The notes below the pieces were generated by a model. The model was given only the letters and a program-made list of their open reading frames with translations. It had not been told where the DNA came from and ran no database searches. Made by a program: the position numbers and the translations under genes. A stretch of 64,000 nt of DNA from Flavobacterium flabelliforme (GTDB taxonomy: Bacteria; Bacteroidota; Bacteroidia; Flavobacteriales; Flavobacteriaceae), in the NCBI RefSeq assembly GCF_017948675.1, contig NZ_JAGFBU010000001.1, positions 186,001 through 250,000 of the forward strand. Reading direction: 5' to 3'. Of the stretch, positions 1 to 7,920 are shown one piece after another. Numbering within the stretch: position 1 is the first letter of the stretch; each line of letters begins with the position of its first letter.

Positions 1-1
1 T

Positions 2-1318
2 AGATCGAGCATAATTTGGGCAATTATACTTGGATTAGCTTCTATAAATATTCTATTTTTTATTTATTCTGGTTTTACAATGACGCTTAAAAGAAGAGCC
101 AATCGTATTAAGAATAAATATAAAGCTACTGAAAGCAAATATATAGTATTAGTTGGTTCAGAAAACGGAAGCACCTTGCGTTTTGGTAATGCCATTTTAA
201 AACAACTAAATGATCAAGGTGAAAAAGCCCATCTTGCAGAATTAAATAGTTATACCAATTATCCTAAAGCTGCTCATTTAATTATTCTTACATCTACTTA
301 TGGCTTGGGCGATCCGCCATCTAATGCCACAAAATTTATATCTCTTTTAGAAAAAAATAAGCAACAACAACAAATTAATTATTCGGTAATTGGTTTTGGT
401 TCTACCTCTTATCCTGATTTTTGTGCTTATGCTAAAGCCATAGATAGTTTACTAGCTAAACAATCTTGGGCAAATCGCTATATAGAATTACAAACTGTGA
501 ACGATAAATCAGCACATGAATTTGTAAACTGGGTTCAATTATGGAATGCTCAAAGTAATATATTATTTGCTTCTACTCCTTCTTTATACAATCATATTCC
601 GAATGGCTTAGAAAAATTGGTGGTTTTAGACAAAACCATGGTTTCAGAAAAAGATCAAACTTTTTTACTCACTTTGCGAGCAGGAATTCGAAGTAAATTT
701 ACCTCTGGTGATCTTTTGGCAATTTATCCCGCGAATGACAACAGGGAACGCTTGTATTCTATTGCTAAAAATAATGGAAATATTCAGTTAGCAATAAAAC
801 TACATCCTTCAGGACTTGGTTCTAGCTATTTAAATGAGCTGAAAGTTGGAGAAACCATAAAGGCTCAATTAATAAATAATAAAACTTTTCATTTTCCTAA
901 AAAAGTAAAAAAAATAGCGCTAATATCAAATGGAACTGGAATTGCACCTTTCCTTGGAATGATTTCACAAAACAAGAAAAAATCCGAAATTCATTTGTAC
1001 TCTGGTTTTCGCCAAAACACCGCAATTACCACTGTCTATCAAAATTTTGCTTCAGAAATGAAACTTAAAAACCAACTATCTAACTTTCATATAGCTTATT
1101 CTCGCGAAGAAAATCATCAATATGTAATGGATCTTATCAAAAGAGATTCTGAATTCTTTGCCGATTTATTAATAAATAATGGTTCAATAATGATATGCGG
1201 ATCACTAAAAATGCAATTTGACGTCGAAAGTGTTTTAAATTCTATTTGCTTAATCCAAAATAAAACTCCTCTCTCTGAATATAAAACTAGAGGTCAGATT
1301 CTAACCGATTGTTATTAA
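2..1318 (+). CDS. Membrane-anchored flavodoxin/FAD-NAD(P)H oxidoreductase, 5' truncated by window edge
   Basis: The reading frame is open from base 2 with no stop, so the gene begins before the window. The first visible ATG is at 80. Residues before it form a hydrophobic segment (codons at 11-79) that reads as the last transmembrane helix. A flavodoxin-like domain follows (GSENGSTLRF, then TSTYGLGDPP), then an FAD/NAD(P)-binding reductase domain with RLYSIA (FAD contact), GTGIAPFLGM (pyrophosphate/NADPH loop) and a C-terminal CGSLKMQFDVESVL. This layout matches the C-terminal half of PepSY-type membrane flavoreductases annotated as sulfite reductase flavoprotein-like. These are thought to pass NAD(P)H electrons to the periplasm. 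The PepSY part is inferred, since it would lie outside the window. It is 13 bp upstream of the ApbE gene, so the two are probably co-transcribed. Confidence 0.85.
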   Translation, partial: RSSIIWAIILGLASINILFFIYSGFTMTLKRRANRIKNKYKATESKYIVLVGSENGSTLRFGNAILKQLNDQGEKAHLAELNSYTNYPKAAHLIILTSTYGLGDPPSNATKFISLLEKNKQQQQINYSVIGFGSTSYPDFCAYAKAIDSLLAKQSWANRYIELQTVNDKSAHEFVNWVQLWNAQSNILFASTPSLYNHIPNGLEKLVVLDKTMVSEKDQTFLLTLRAGIRSKFTSGDLLAIYPANDNRERLYSIAKNNGNIQLAIKLHPSGLGSSYLNELKVGETIKAQLINNKTFHFPKKVKKIALISNGTGIAPFLGMISQNKKKSEIHLYSGFRQNTAITTVYQNFASEMKLKNQLSNFHIAYSREENHQYVMDLIKRDSEFFADLLINNGSIMICGSLKMQFDVESVLNSICLIQNKTPLSEYKTRGQILTDCY

Positions 1319-1331
1319 TCTAAAGCTGAAA

Positions 1332-2327
1332 ATGAAATTAAGTACTACCTATTACTTATTAATACTGCTACTCTGCTCTTTTTATACACAAGCTCAAGTG
1401 CTGCGAAAAAGAACTACAGTATTGATGGGTGGCCGTTTTGATATCACTCTAGTTGCAAAAGATTCATTAACAGCCGAAGAAAGCATTGATGAGGTTATTT
1501 CCGAAATTTCCCGTATCGAATTTTTAATCTCAGATTGGAAGTCTACGTCTCAAGTATCCGAAATTAATCAAAACGCAGGAATACGACCTGTAAAAGTCGA
1601 CAAAGAAGTTTTTGATCTAACTAAAAGAGCCATTCATTTATCTCAAATCACTAACGGTGCGTTTGACATTAGCTTTGCAGCAGTAGATAAAATTTGGAAA
1701 TTTGATGGCTCCATGACAGCAATGCCCTCTGAAGAAAGCATTAAAAAATCAATAGAAAAAATAGGCTATAAAAACATCATTTTAGACAGTATAAACAGCA
1801 CCGTTTTTTTGAAATTAAGAGGAATGAAAATTGGTTTTGGTGCACTTGGTGAAGGCTACGCCACAAATAAATGCCAAGTAATAATGCAAGCCAAAGGAAT
1901 TCAATCCGGAATCATAAATGCCACAGGAGACATGAGTGTTTGGGGTACACAACCCAACGGAAAACCGTGGAATATTGGTCTTACTAATCCTTTTCATCCC
2001 AAAGAACTGTTAGCGATCATCGCATTAAAAAATACCGCAATTACCACCTCTGGATCCTACGAAAAATTTGTTATTTTTAATGGTAAACGCTATTCTCATA
2101 TTATTAATCCAGTAACCGGTTATCCTGCAACGGGGTTATGCAGTGTAACTATTTTAGGACCAAATGCAGAAATAGCCAATGGTTTTAGCACTTCGGCTAT
2201 GGTTTTAGGAAAAAAAGATGCAATAAAATTATTGAATAATTTTCCTAATTATCAGTATCTTTTTATAACGGATTCTGGAAAAATAATAAAATCTAAGAAT
2301 TTCCCAAAGTATCAACGAAAGAAATAA
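1332..2327 (+). CDS. apbE: FAD:protein FMN transferase (ApbE family), divergent
   Basis: This 331-residue protein has a cleavable signal peptide (about residues 1-22, ending TQAQ). The ApbE fold is recognisable from the glycine-rich stretch around residues 168-180, the HIINPVTGYPA motif, and the C-terminal IANGFSTSAMVLG. ApbE enzymes covalently attach FMN from FAD to Thr/Ser of periplasmic redox proteins, using Mg2+. Several canonical positions differ here: KGYAxD is GEGYATN (E174, N179), and the metal-binding Asp of the AD-A-x-x-T motif is Asn283, while Thr287 is kept. The gene lies directly downstream of the membrane flavoreductase, which fits a flavinylation-dependent electron-transfer pair. 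Family assignment is firm; unchanged catalytic activity is not certain. Confidence 0.88.
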   Translation: MKLSTTYYLLILLLCSFYTQAQVLRKRTTVLMGGRFDITLVAKDSLTAEESIDEVISEISRIEFLISDWKSTSQVSEINQNAGIRPVKVDKEVFDLTKRAIHLSQITNGAFDISFAAVDKIWKFDGSMTAMPSEESIKKSIEKIGYKNIILDSINSTVFLKLRGMKIGFGALGEGYATNKCQVIMQAKGIQSGIINATGDMSVWGTQPNGKPWNIGLTNPFHPKELLAIIALKNTAITTSGSYEKFVIFNGKRYSHIINPVTGYPATGLCSVTILGPNAEIANGFSTSAMVLGKKDAIKLLNNFPNYQYLFITDSGKIIKSKNFPKYQRKK

Positions 2328-2490
2328 AATACTACTTGGCCAATCTACTTTTTGATTTTTAACATCTCAGCAAAGTGATTGTTATTTTTTAAAGATAATA
2401 GGAATTATTCATTTAGAAACGACTCAATAAAGTAGCTATTTTATTAAGTAAATATTAATTAATTTTTCTGAATTGATTTGAATTATTATC

Positions 2491-2498
2491 TATATTTG
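2491..2498 (+). promoter_or_regulatory. Promoter -7 element (TATATTTG)
   Basis: TATATTTG matches the flavobacterial -7 consensus TAnnTTTG. It lies about 50 bp before the ATG of the Cys-rich peptide gene, with TTG trinucleotides upstream at a somewhat short spacing. It suggests the small gene has its own promoter. Confidence 0.45.
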
Positions 2499-2549
2499 AC
2501 TAGTAATCTTTAAGATATCAAAAAATAAAAATAATTTAATATTTATAAA

Positions 2550-2762
2550 ATGAAAAAAATAATAACAGTAATTGCCATTGCATTCTTTACTATTAATCTG
2601 AGTGCGCAAGAAGTAAAAACTACTAAAGAAAAAGCTAAAAAAGAATCTTGCTGTGCAAAAAAAGAGAGTAAAACTATGAGTGCATCAGAAATTGCCAAAT
2701 GTCAAGCCAAATGCAAATCAGAAGGAAAAAAATGCGATTCTGGTTCCGGAAAAAAATGCTAA
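2550..2762 (+). CDS. Small exported Cys/Lys-rich peptide
   Basis: This is a 70-residue protein of unknown function. Residues 1-19 form a clear signal peptide (MKKIITVIAIAFFTINLSA, then Q). The mature part of about 50 residues is highly charged (mostly Lys and Glu) and holds six cysteines in the pattern CC, C-x3-C, KKC and KKC. Such spacing could bind metal or form disulfides in the periplasm, but I do not recognise a family. A -7 box about 50 bp upstream and a strong terminator 28 bp downstream make it look like a monocistronic gene. It sits just after the flavoreductase-ApbE pair; a shared role is speculation. Confidence 0.7.
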   Translation: MKKIITVIAIAFFTINLSAQEVKTTKEKAKKESCCAKKESKTMSASEIAKCQAKCKSEGKKCDSGSGKKC

Positions 2763-2790
2763 TCTATACCATTTGTATTTAATACATATA

Positions 2791-2820
2791 AAAAACGCCT
2801 CTACAATTAGAGGCGTTTTT
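2791..2820. terminator. Bidirectional rho-independent terminator
   Basis: A 12-bp perfect stem (AAAAACGCCTCT / AGAGGCGTTTTT) with a 6-base loop is flanked by A and T runs. It lies between the Cys-rich peptide gene (+) and the convergent DUF4442 gene (-), and can serve both. Confidence 0.85.
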
Positions 2821-2858
2821 ATATTTTAAAAGCTAGTTGTCAGTCCTTTGAACTGGTT

Positions 2859-3311
2859 TTATTTAACTCGAACACTCCATTCAAAATCCATTTCAGATAC
2901 TTGAACTCCTTTTTCATCAGTTCCAATTGATTTCATCCAGAAGGTTTTTCCTTCACCAGTTGCTACAGTTTCCTGTATTGCTTTTTCGATAAGATGCCCA
3001 TCATTACATACAAAAGTAATTCTACCGGTTGCTTTTTTTGTAAAATTCCCTTTATTATTCGCGACTAACATAGAGATTTTCCTTCCACTCTTTTGAATTT
3101 GAAACATTACTAGAGCACCAGTAGAAAGCTCTGCAGCCATAGCTTGCACAGCAAAATACATGGAATTAAAAGGGTTCTGGTTAATCCATCTGTGTTTTAC
3201 AGATACTATGCATTTGTTCTCATCTATATTTTTTACGCGAACACCACAAATAAATGCAGAAGGCAATTTGAACAATAGAAATTTATTAAGTTTTGATACG
3301 GTAAGTTTCAT
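2859..3311 (-). CDS. DUF4442 / hotdog-fold thioesterase-like protein
   Basis: A 150-residue protein starting MKLTVSKLNKF. The start at 3311 is chosen because the upstream in-frame stretch (to 3410) is hydrophobic sequence unlike the family. The segment NQNPFNSMYFAVQAMAAELS is typical of DUF4442 / PaaI-like hotdog proteins, in which this helix holds the substrate-binding region. The family is related to acyl-CoA thioesterases, but the substrate is unknown here. There is no signal peptide, so it is cytoplasmic. It converges on the Cys-rich peptide gene and shares its terminator. Confidence 0.7.
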   Translation of the reverse strand: MKLTVSKLNKFLLFKLPSAFICGVRVKNIDENKCIVSVKHRWINQNPFNSMYFAVQAMAAELSTGALVMFQIQKSGRKISMLVANNKGNFTKKATGRITFVCNDGHLIEKAIQETVATGEGKTFWMKSIGTDEKGVQVSEMDFEWSVRVK

Positions 3312-3428
3312 TATCAGTGGTTTTTTTGCTAAAATACAAAAAAATAGTATGCGTACATATAAAAATACATTTGTTAAATTTATGTTAAATTTAGGTACTA
3401 TGCGAAACAAGATACTGTCTTTTGAACA

Positions 3429-3436
3429 TATATTTG
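3429..3436 (+). promoter_or_regulatory. Promoter -7 element upstream of the DUF4870-PadR-PspC operon
   Basis: TATATTTG fits the TAnnTTTG consensus. It would give a leader of roughly 70 bases before the ATG at 3512. I do not see a well-placed TTG -33 element. Confidence 0.4.
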
Positions 3437-3511
3437 CATAAGAAATTACTAGGTAAGCTATCTGGTATTAAAAAAAAGAGTTTCAATCATCATCATCAAA
3501 AAATCAAAACC

Positions 3512-3967
3512 ATGGAATCAACAACTGAAAAAAACATTGCCACATTTACGCACTTGAGTGCCTTAACTAAATACTTTATCCCTTTTGGAAATTATATTTT
3601 TCCTATAATATTGTGGACCAGTAAAAAAGACAAATCTGAACTTGTAGATGAAAGCGGAAAACAGATTCTTAATTTTCAATTGAGTTTATTACTTTACTCT
3701 TTAATACTACTTGTCATTGCAGTTCCCACTTTTTTAGTTACGCTATTTAAAAACACTTCTTTTCAAAGCTTAAACTATAACAATGATTTTGAAATCTCAA
3801 ATTTTAACTTTGAAGGTAATATCGGTTTACTAACTTTAGGATTTACATGTTTGTTAATTTTTGCCCTTTTAAAAATATCAGAATTCTTTTTAATCATTTA
3901 TGCTTCGATAAAAACATCAAACGGCGAAAAATATAAATATCCTATCACAATCCCATTTATAAAATAA
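3512..3967 (+). CDS. DUF4870 domain membrane protein
   Basis: A 151-residue integral membrane protein. I start it at MESTTEKN (3512); the longer in-frame extension to 3422 is Lys/His-rich and overlaps the -7 promoter element. The N-terminal motif with THLSALTKYFIPFGNYIFP, then WTSKKDKSELVDESGKQ and NFQLSLLLYSL, is the signature of DUF4870 (Tic20-like) proteins. Three or four hydrophobic segments are visible. Function is unknown. It is the first gene of an operon with a PadR regulator, a PspC protein and a GIN-domain lipoprotein, an arrangement I associate with flavobacterial envelope homeostasis. Confidence 0.82.
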   Translation: MESTTEKNIATFTHLSALTKYFIPFGNYIFPIILWTSKKDKSELVDESGKQILNFQLSLLLYSLILLVIAVPTFLVTLFKNTSFQSLNYNNDFEISNFNFEGNIGLLTLGFTCLLIFALLKISEFFLIIYASIKTSNGEKYKYPITIPFIK

Positions 3968-3990
3968 AAAACGATCTCATCATTCGTATC

Positions 3991-4092
3991 ATGCAAAATC
4001 AATTTTCATCTTGCCAAGAAATAATGCTGGCACATCAATCAAAAAAAGAACAGTTTAATCAACTAAAACAACAAATGAATTATGAACATTGA
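3991..4092 (+). CDS. Possible micro-ORF overlapping the PadR start
   Basis: An ATG at 3991 opens a 33-codon frame (MQNQFSSCQEIML..., Gln/Lys-rich, one Cys) that ends at 4092, eleven bases inside the PadR gene (ATG 4082). It fills the gap of 114 bases between DUF4870 and PadR. The overlap could couple PadR translation to it. No family is recognised and it may not be translated. Confidence 0.3.
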   Translation: MQNQFSSCQEIMLAHQSKKEQFNQLKQQMNYEH

Positions 4093-4414
4093 AAACACAA
4101 AAGCCCAAATGCGCAAAGGGGTTCTCGAGTTCTGCATCTTATCTGTATTAAAAGAGAAAGATGCCTATACATCGGAGATATTAGACACTTTAAAAAACGC
4201 AAAATTACTAGTGGTTGAGGGAACAATTTATCCGCTACTAACTAGACTTAAAAACGACGGATTACTCAACTATCGTTGGGAAGAATCGACCTCTGGACCA
4301 CCCAGAAAATATTATGGACTAACCGAAATAGGACAAACTTTCTTAAACGAACTTAATGGTACTTGGACAGAACTATCCGATGCCGTAAACCTTATAACCA
4401 ACCAAAAACAATAG
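4082..4414 (+). CDS. PadR family transcriptional regulator
   Basis: A 110-residue winged-helix protein. The PadR signature is clear: KGVLEFCILSVLKEKDAYTSEI (helices 1-2), then VVEGTIYPLLTRLKNDGLL (recognition helix) and the wing YRWEESTSGPPRKYYGLTEIG. PadR proteins are usually repressors, often of adjacent membrane-protein genes, and may respond to small molecules. It is 3 bp before the PspC gene, so it probably controls its own operon. Its C-terminal helix is short, as in the single-domain PadR subfamily. Confidence 0.92.
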   Translation: MNIENTKAQMRKGVLEFCILSVLKEKDAYTSEILDTLKNAKLLVVEGTIYPLLTRLKNDGLLNYRWEESTSGPPRKYYGLTEIGQTFLNELNGTWTELSDAVNLITNQKQ

Positions 4415-4416
4415 TC

Positions 4417-6147
4417 ATGAATAAAACTGTAAATATAAACTTAGGCGGAATGTTCTTCCATATAGATGAAGATGCATACCAAAAACTAACTCGTTATTTT
4501 GACGCTATAAAACGTTCTTTATCAAACTCATCTGGTCGTGATGAAATAATAAAAGATATTGAAATGCGCGTTTCAGAATTATTACATGAAAAACAAATTA
4601 GTGATAAACATGTTATTGTTTTAAAAGATGTAGATGAAGTTATTGCTGTAATGGGACAACCCGAAGATTACATTATAGAAGAGGAAAATACAAGCAATAC
4701 TTCCTTTAATAATTCGGATACTAGAGGAACTAAAAAACTGTATCGTGACAAAGAAAAAGGAATGATTGGTGGCGTTGCTTCTGGTTTAGGATATTATTTT
4801 GGAATAGATGCCGTATGGATCAGAGTGGTACTTATTCTATTAATATTTGCTGGATTTGGAACTGGTATTTTAGCTTATATCATTCTCTGGATTGTAACTC
4901 CTGAGGCAATAACAACTTCAGAAAAACTAGAAATGACTGGAGAACCAGTAACAATTTCAAACATAGAGAAAAAAGTTAGAGAAGAGTTTGAGAATGTTTC
5001 AGACAAATTCAAAAACGCAGATTATGATAAATATGGCAATCAAATTAAGAGTGGTGCTGGTAAATTAGGAAATTCATTAAGTGATTTCATAATGACTCTT
5101 TTTAATGTGTTTGCAAAATTTCTAGGAATAATTTTAATCCTATCTGGTTTAGCAATGATTATCGTTTTTTTAGTTGGCGCCTTAACTTTAGGTTCTACTA
5201 ATTTTGGAAACTTTCCTTTTCACCAATTTATTGAGTCAGGAAATTTTACAGATTATCCGATTTGGGTTTTTGGAGCGTTAGTTTTTATAGCAATAGCAAT
5301 TCCAAATTTCTTCTTGATACTTTTAGGATTTAAATTAGTGTCACCTAACATAAAATCAATAGGAAGCATTGCTAAATATACTTTATTAGCACTTTGGATA
5401 ATTGCAATGGCGTTGTTAATTTCTATTGGAGTTAAACAAGCAAGCGCATTTGCTGTAGATGGTAGAGTCGTAAAAAAAGAGATCTTAAATCTAAAACCTA
5501 CTGATACTCTTTTTATAAAGTTTACGCACAGTGATTATTTCGCAAAAAACATTAATGATCGCAATGACTTTATAATTTCACAGGACTCAACAGGAACAGA
5601 TGTAATTTATTCGAATGAAGTTTCTTTAAAAATAGAAAAAACGAATGAAAAACTACCTTATATTCAGATTGAGAAAGAAGCAAAAGGAAAATCATTATCT
5701 GAAGCCAAGAAAAGAGCTGAACAAATTAAATACAGCTATAAAATAGAAGGAAGTCATTTAATTTTAGACAACTATTTGTTAACAGATTTAAAAAACAAAT
5801 ACAGAGATCAAGAAATTGAAATCACTTTATATTTACCAAAAGGAACTTTATTAAAACCGGATGAATCTTTGCGAAACTATGACCGTACCGATGCAGATTA
5901 CTTTTTATGGAATCCAGAATCTAATACCAATGTTTACAAAGTTGAGGAGAACAAAGTAAGATGTTTAAATTGTGATACTGAAGAAGACTATAATAGTGAT
6001 TACGATTCTGAAAATGATACTAAGCAAACCTCAATAACTATCAATGAAAATGGGGTATCAGTCAAAGGAGATACTATAAAAAATTCAAAAAAAGTGTTTA
6101 AAGAATTAAAAATAAATAAAGACGGTATAATAATTAAAACTAACTAG
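4417..6147 (+). CDS. PspC domain membrane protein
   Basis: A 576-residue protein starting MNKTVNINLGGMFFHID at 4417; the frame extends upstream only through PadR coding sequence. Residues about 1-85 form a cytoplasmic domain (DEIIKDIEMRVSELL). A PspC domain follows (KLYRDKEKGMIGGVASGLGY, about 107-170) with a transmembrane hairpin. A linker and several more hydrophobic segments come next (about 225-350). A C-terminal soluble region of about 220 residues is rich in charged residues. PspC proteins belong to phage-shock-type envelope stress systems, but the long C-terminal part is characteristic of Bacteroidota versions. It is followed after 2 bp by the GIN lipoprotein gene. Confidence 0.88.
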   Translation: MNKTVNINLGGMFFHIDEDAYQKLTRYFDAIKRSLSNSSGRDEIIKDIEMRVSELLHEKQISDKHVIVLKDVDEVIAVMGQPEDYIIEEENTSNTSFNNSDTRGTKKLYRDKEKGMIGGVASGLGYYFGIDAVWIRVVLILLIFAGFGTGILAYIILWIVTPEAITTSEKLEMTGEPVTISNIEKKVREEFENVSDKFKNADYDKYGNQIKSGAGKLGNSLSDFIMTLFNVFAKFLGIILILSGLAMIIVFLVGALTLGSTNFGNFPFHQFIESGNFTDYPIWVFGALVFIAIAIPNFFLILLGFKLVSPNIKSIGSIAKYTLLALWIIAMALLISIGVKQASAFAVDGRVVKKEILNLKPTDTLFIKFTHSDYFAKNINDRNDFIISQDSTGTDVIYSNEVSLKIEKTNEKLPYIQIEKEAKGKSLSEAKKRAEQIKYSYKIEGSHLILDNYLLTDLKNKYRDQEIEITLYLPKGTLLKPDESLRNYDRTDADYFLWNPESNTNVYKVEENKVRCLNCDTEEDYNSDYDSENDTKQTSITINENGVSVKGDTIKNSKKVFKELKINKDGIIIKTN

Positions 6148-6149
6148 TC

Positions 6150-6890
6150 ATGCTAAAAATTTTAACATTAATCACAAAATTTATTTTAGTAACCTTAACC
6201 GCACTGTTTTTTGCATCTTGTAATTATTCTATAAATCTCAAGTCAATTAAAGGCAGCGGAAATATTACTACTGAAAAAAGAAATGTAGAAAGTGATTTTA
6301 CAAGTATTGAAGTAAACAATTCTATTGATGTTGTAATCGAACAATCGAATACTACAGAAATAATGGTTGAAGCTGATGATAATTTGCAAAAACACATCAC
6401 TACAAAAGTAGAGAATGGCACTCTTATTATTTCATGCGATAAAAATTTTCAAATCGATACGAAAACAAAAAAAGTAAGTGTTAAAATGCCGATTATTGAT
6501 GAATTAGAAGCCACTAGTAATTCAAAAATCACCAGCAAAAACACTTTAAAAGGAGAAAATATTCGTTTAAATACTTCTAGTGCTGCACGTATTAACATCA
6601 ATATTGAATCGGATAACATTAGTTGTGATACCAGTAGCGGAAGCATCATTATACTTAATGGCAAATCATTAAAATTAGAAGCAAATGCATCTAGTGGAAG
6701 TGAAATAATTGCGGTAAAGATGCTTGCTAATGAAGTTATTGCAGATGTATCTAGTGGAGCAAGGATTAGTGTTCATCCAATTGTTAAGTTAAATGCTGAA
6801 GCTTCTAGCGGAGGAAGTATTACATATGACATTCAGCCTAAATCGATATCTAAAAATACAAGTTCTGGCGGAAGTATCAATCAAGAATAA
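6150..6890 (+). CDS. GIN-domain (DUF2807) lipoprotein
   Basis: A 246-residue protein with a lipoprotein signal peptide: a hydrophobic stretch then LFFASC, so Cys is about residue 25. The mature part opens with the head motif IKGSGNITTEKRNVESDFTSIEVNNSIDVVIEQ, typical of GIN / head-GIN (DUF2807) proteins. It then runs into repeated SSG/SSGS turns (TSSAARI, TSSGSI, ASSGSE, VSSGAR, ASSGGS, TSSGGS) that mark coils of a right-handed beta-helix. It is the last gene of the operon and ends before a strong terminator. It is probably anchored in an envelope membrane, with a binding or scaffold role that is not known. Confidence 0.88.
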   Translation: MLKILTLITKFILVTLTALFFASCNYSINLKSIKGSGNITTEKRNVESDFTSIEVNNSIDVVIEQSNTTEIMVEADDNLQKHITTKVENGTLIISCDKNFQIDTKTKKVSVKMPIIDELEATSNSKITSKNTLKGENIRLNTSSAARININIESDNISCDTSSGSIIILNGKSLKLEANASSGSEIIAVKMLANEVIADVSSGARISVHPIVKLNAEASSGGSITYDIQPKSISKNTSSGGSINQE

Positions 6891-6910
6891 AAAAAAGCAA
6901 GTAAATATAA

Positions 6911-6942
6911 AAAAATCATCCATCAAAAAATGGATGATTTTT
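6911..6942 (+). terminator. Rho-independent terminator after GIN lipoprotein
   Basis: A 12-bp perfect stem (AAAAATCATCCA / TGGATGATTTTT) with an 8-base loop and a following T run ends the DUF4870-PadR-PspC-GIN operon. The next gene's -7 box (TATATTTG, 6944-6951) starts within the T run. Confidence 0.85.
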
Positions 6943-6943
6943 T

Positions 6944-6951
6944 TATATTTG
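6944..6951 (+). promoter_or_regulatory. Promoter -7 element for the second GIN gene
   Basis: TATATTTG matches TAnnTTTG and lies 23 bp before the ATG at 6975, directly on the tail of the preceding terminator. This shows the second GIN gene is transcribed separately. Confidence 0.5.
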
Positions 6952-6974
6952 TAAATACATTAATACAAATAATC

Positions 6975-7808
6975 ATGAAAAAATACCTTACGCTACTCCT
7001 ACTCTTTTTAGCAACAACGATCTTGTTTGCTCAAAAAAAAGAAAAGATAAAAGGATCTAAAATAGTAACCATAGAACGTAGAGAAGTTGGTAAATTTTCA
7101 GCTTTGCTGATTGAAGATAATCTTGAGGTATATTTAGAAAGAGGAGAAAAAGCAGAATTAAAAATAGAAGCTGACGAAAATTTACAGGACATTATTTCTT
7201 TTGAATTGCATGACAGCACCTTGCGTATTTTTACTACTAAGAATATCACTAATTACAAAAAAATAATAGTAAAAGTTACTTATACTGATGAATTAAATCT
7301 AATCACTTCAAAAGATGATACTACCATCAACTCGATTCAGGAACTTTTATTAAATTCAATTACGATAAAAGCACAAGATGCGTCAAAATTATTTTTAAAT
7401 GCCAATACCAAAGATTTTTTACTTCAAGCAGGAGACAAAACAAAAACAGAACTGAATTTAAAATCAGAAAACGCAACTGTTGAACTAAATAAAAATGCTA
7501 CATTAAAAGCATTGATCAACACCAGTTTTTTAAAGGTGGATCAGTATCAAAAAACAACTGCAACTATTGAAGGAACTGCTCTAAACACGGCTATACGATT
7601 AGACAATAATGCAACCTTTGTTGGAAATAAGTTAACTACTAAAAAAGGAGACATTACAGCAGAAAGCTATTCTTCCTGCAGTTTATTTGTAGAAAAAGAA
7701 GTGATGATTGAGGCAACAAATAAATCTGAAATTCAACTCTTGGGAAATCCAAAAATAGAAATACGCAAGTTTTTAGATGAAGCTAAACTTCTTAAAAAAT
7801 TGAAGTAA
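6975..7808 (+). CDS. Second GIN-domain (DUF2807) exported protein
   Basis: A 277-residue protein. The start at 6975 gives a clean signal peptide (MKKYLTLLLLFLATTILFAQ); the longer frame to 6930 overlaps the terminator and promoter. The region KGSKIVTIERREVGKFSALLIEDNLEVYLERGEKAELKIEADENLQ resembles the head of the preceding GIN lipoprotein (IEVNNSIDVVIEQ...EADDNLQ), so the two look like diverged paralogues. No lipobox Cys is present, so it is probably free in the periplasm or surface-bound. The SSG-turn repeats of its neighbour are largely missing. Confidence 0.78.
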   Translation: MKKYLTLLLLFLATTILFAQKKEKIKGSKIVTIERREVGKFSALLIEDNLEVYLERGEKAELKIEADENLQDIISFELHDSTLRIFTTKNITNYKKIIVKVTYTDELNLITSKDDTTINSIQELLLNSITIKAQDASKLFLNANTKDFLLQAGDKTKTELNLKSENATVELNKNATLKALINTSFLKVDQYQKTTATIEGTALNTAIRLDNNATFVGNKLTTKKGDITAESYSSCSLFVEKEVMIEATNKSEIQLLGNPKIEIRKFLDEAKLLKKLK

Positions 7809-7862
7809 AAACATCTATTTTATAATTAAGAAAAATTCTTTAATACAGTATATCAAGTATAA

Positions 7863-7902
7863 AAAAAGAGTCCCGATTTTTACAAATTGGGACTCTTTTT
7901 TT
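7863..7902. terminator. Bidirectional terminator between GIN gene and trxB
   Basis: The stem AAAAAGAGTCCC / GGGACTCTTTTT with a 14-base loop has A and T runs on both sides. It separates the convergent GIN gene (+) and trxB (-). Confidence 0.85.
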
Positions 7903-7920
7903 ATACTATTTTATAATCAC

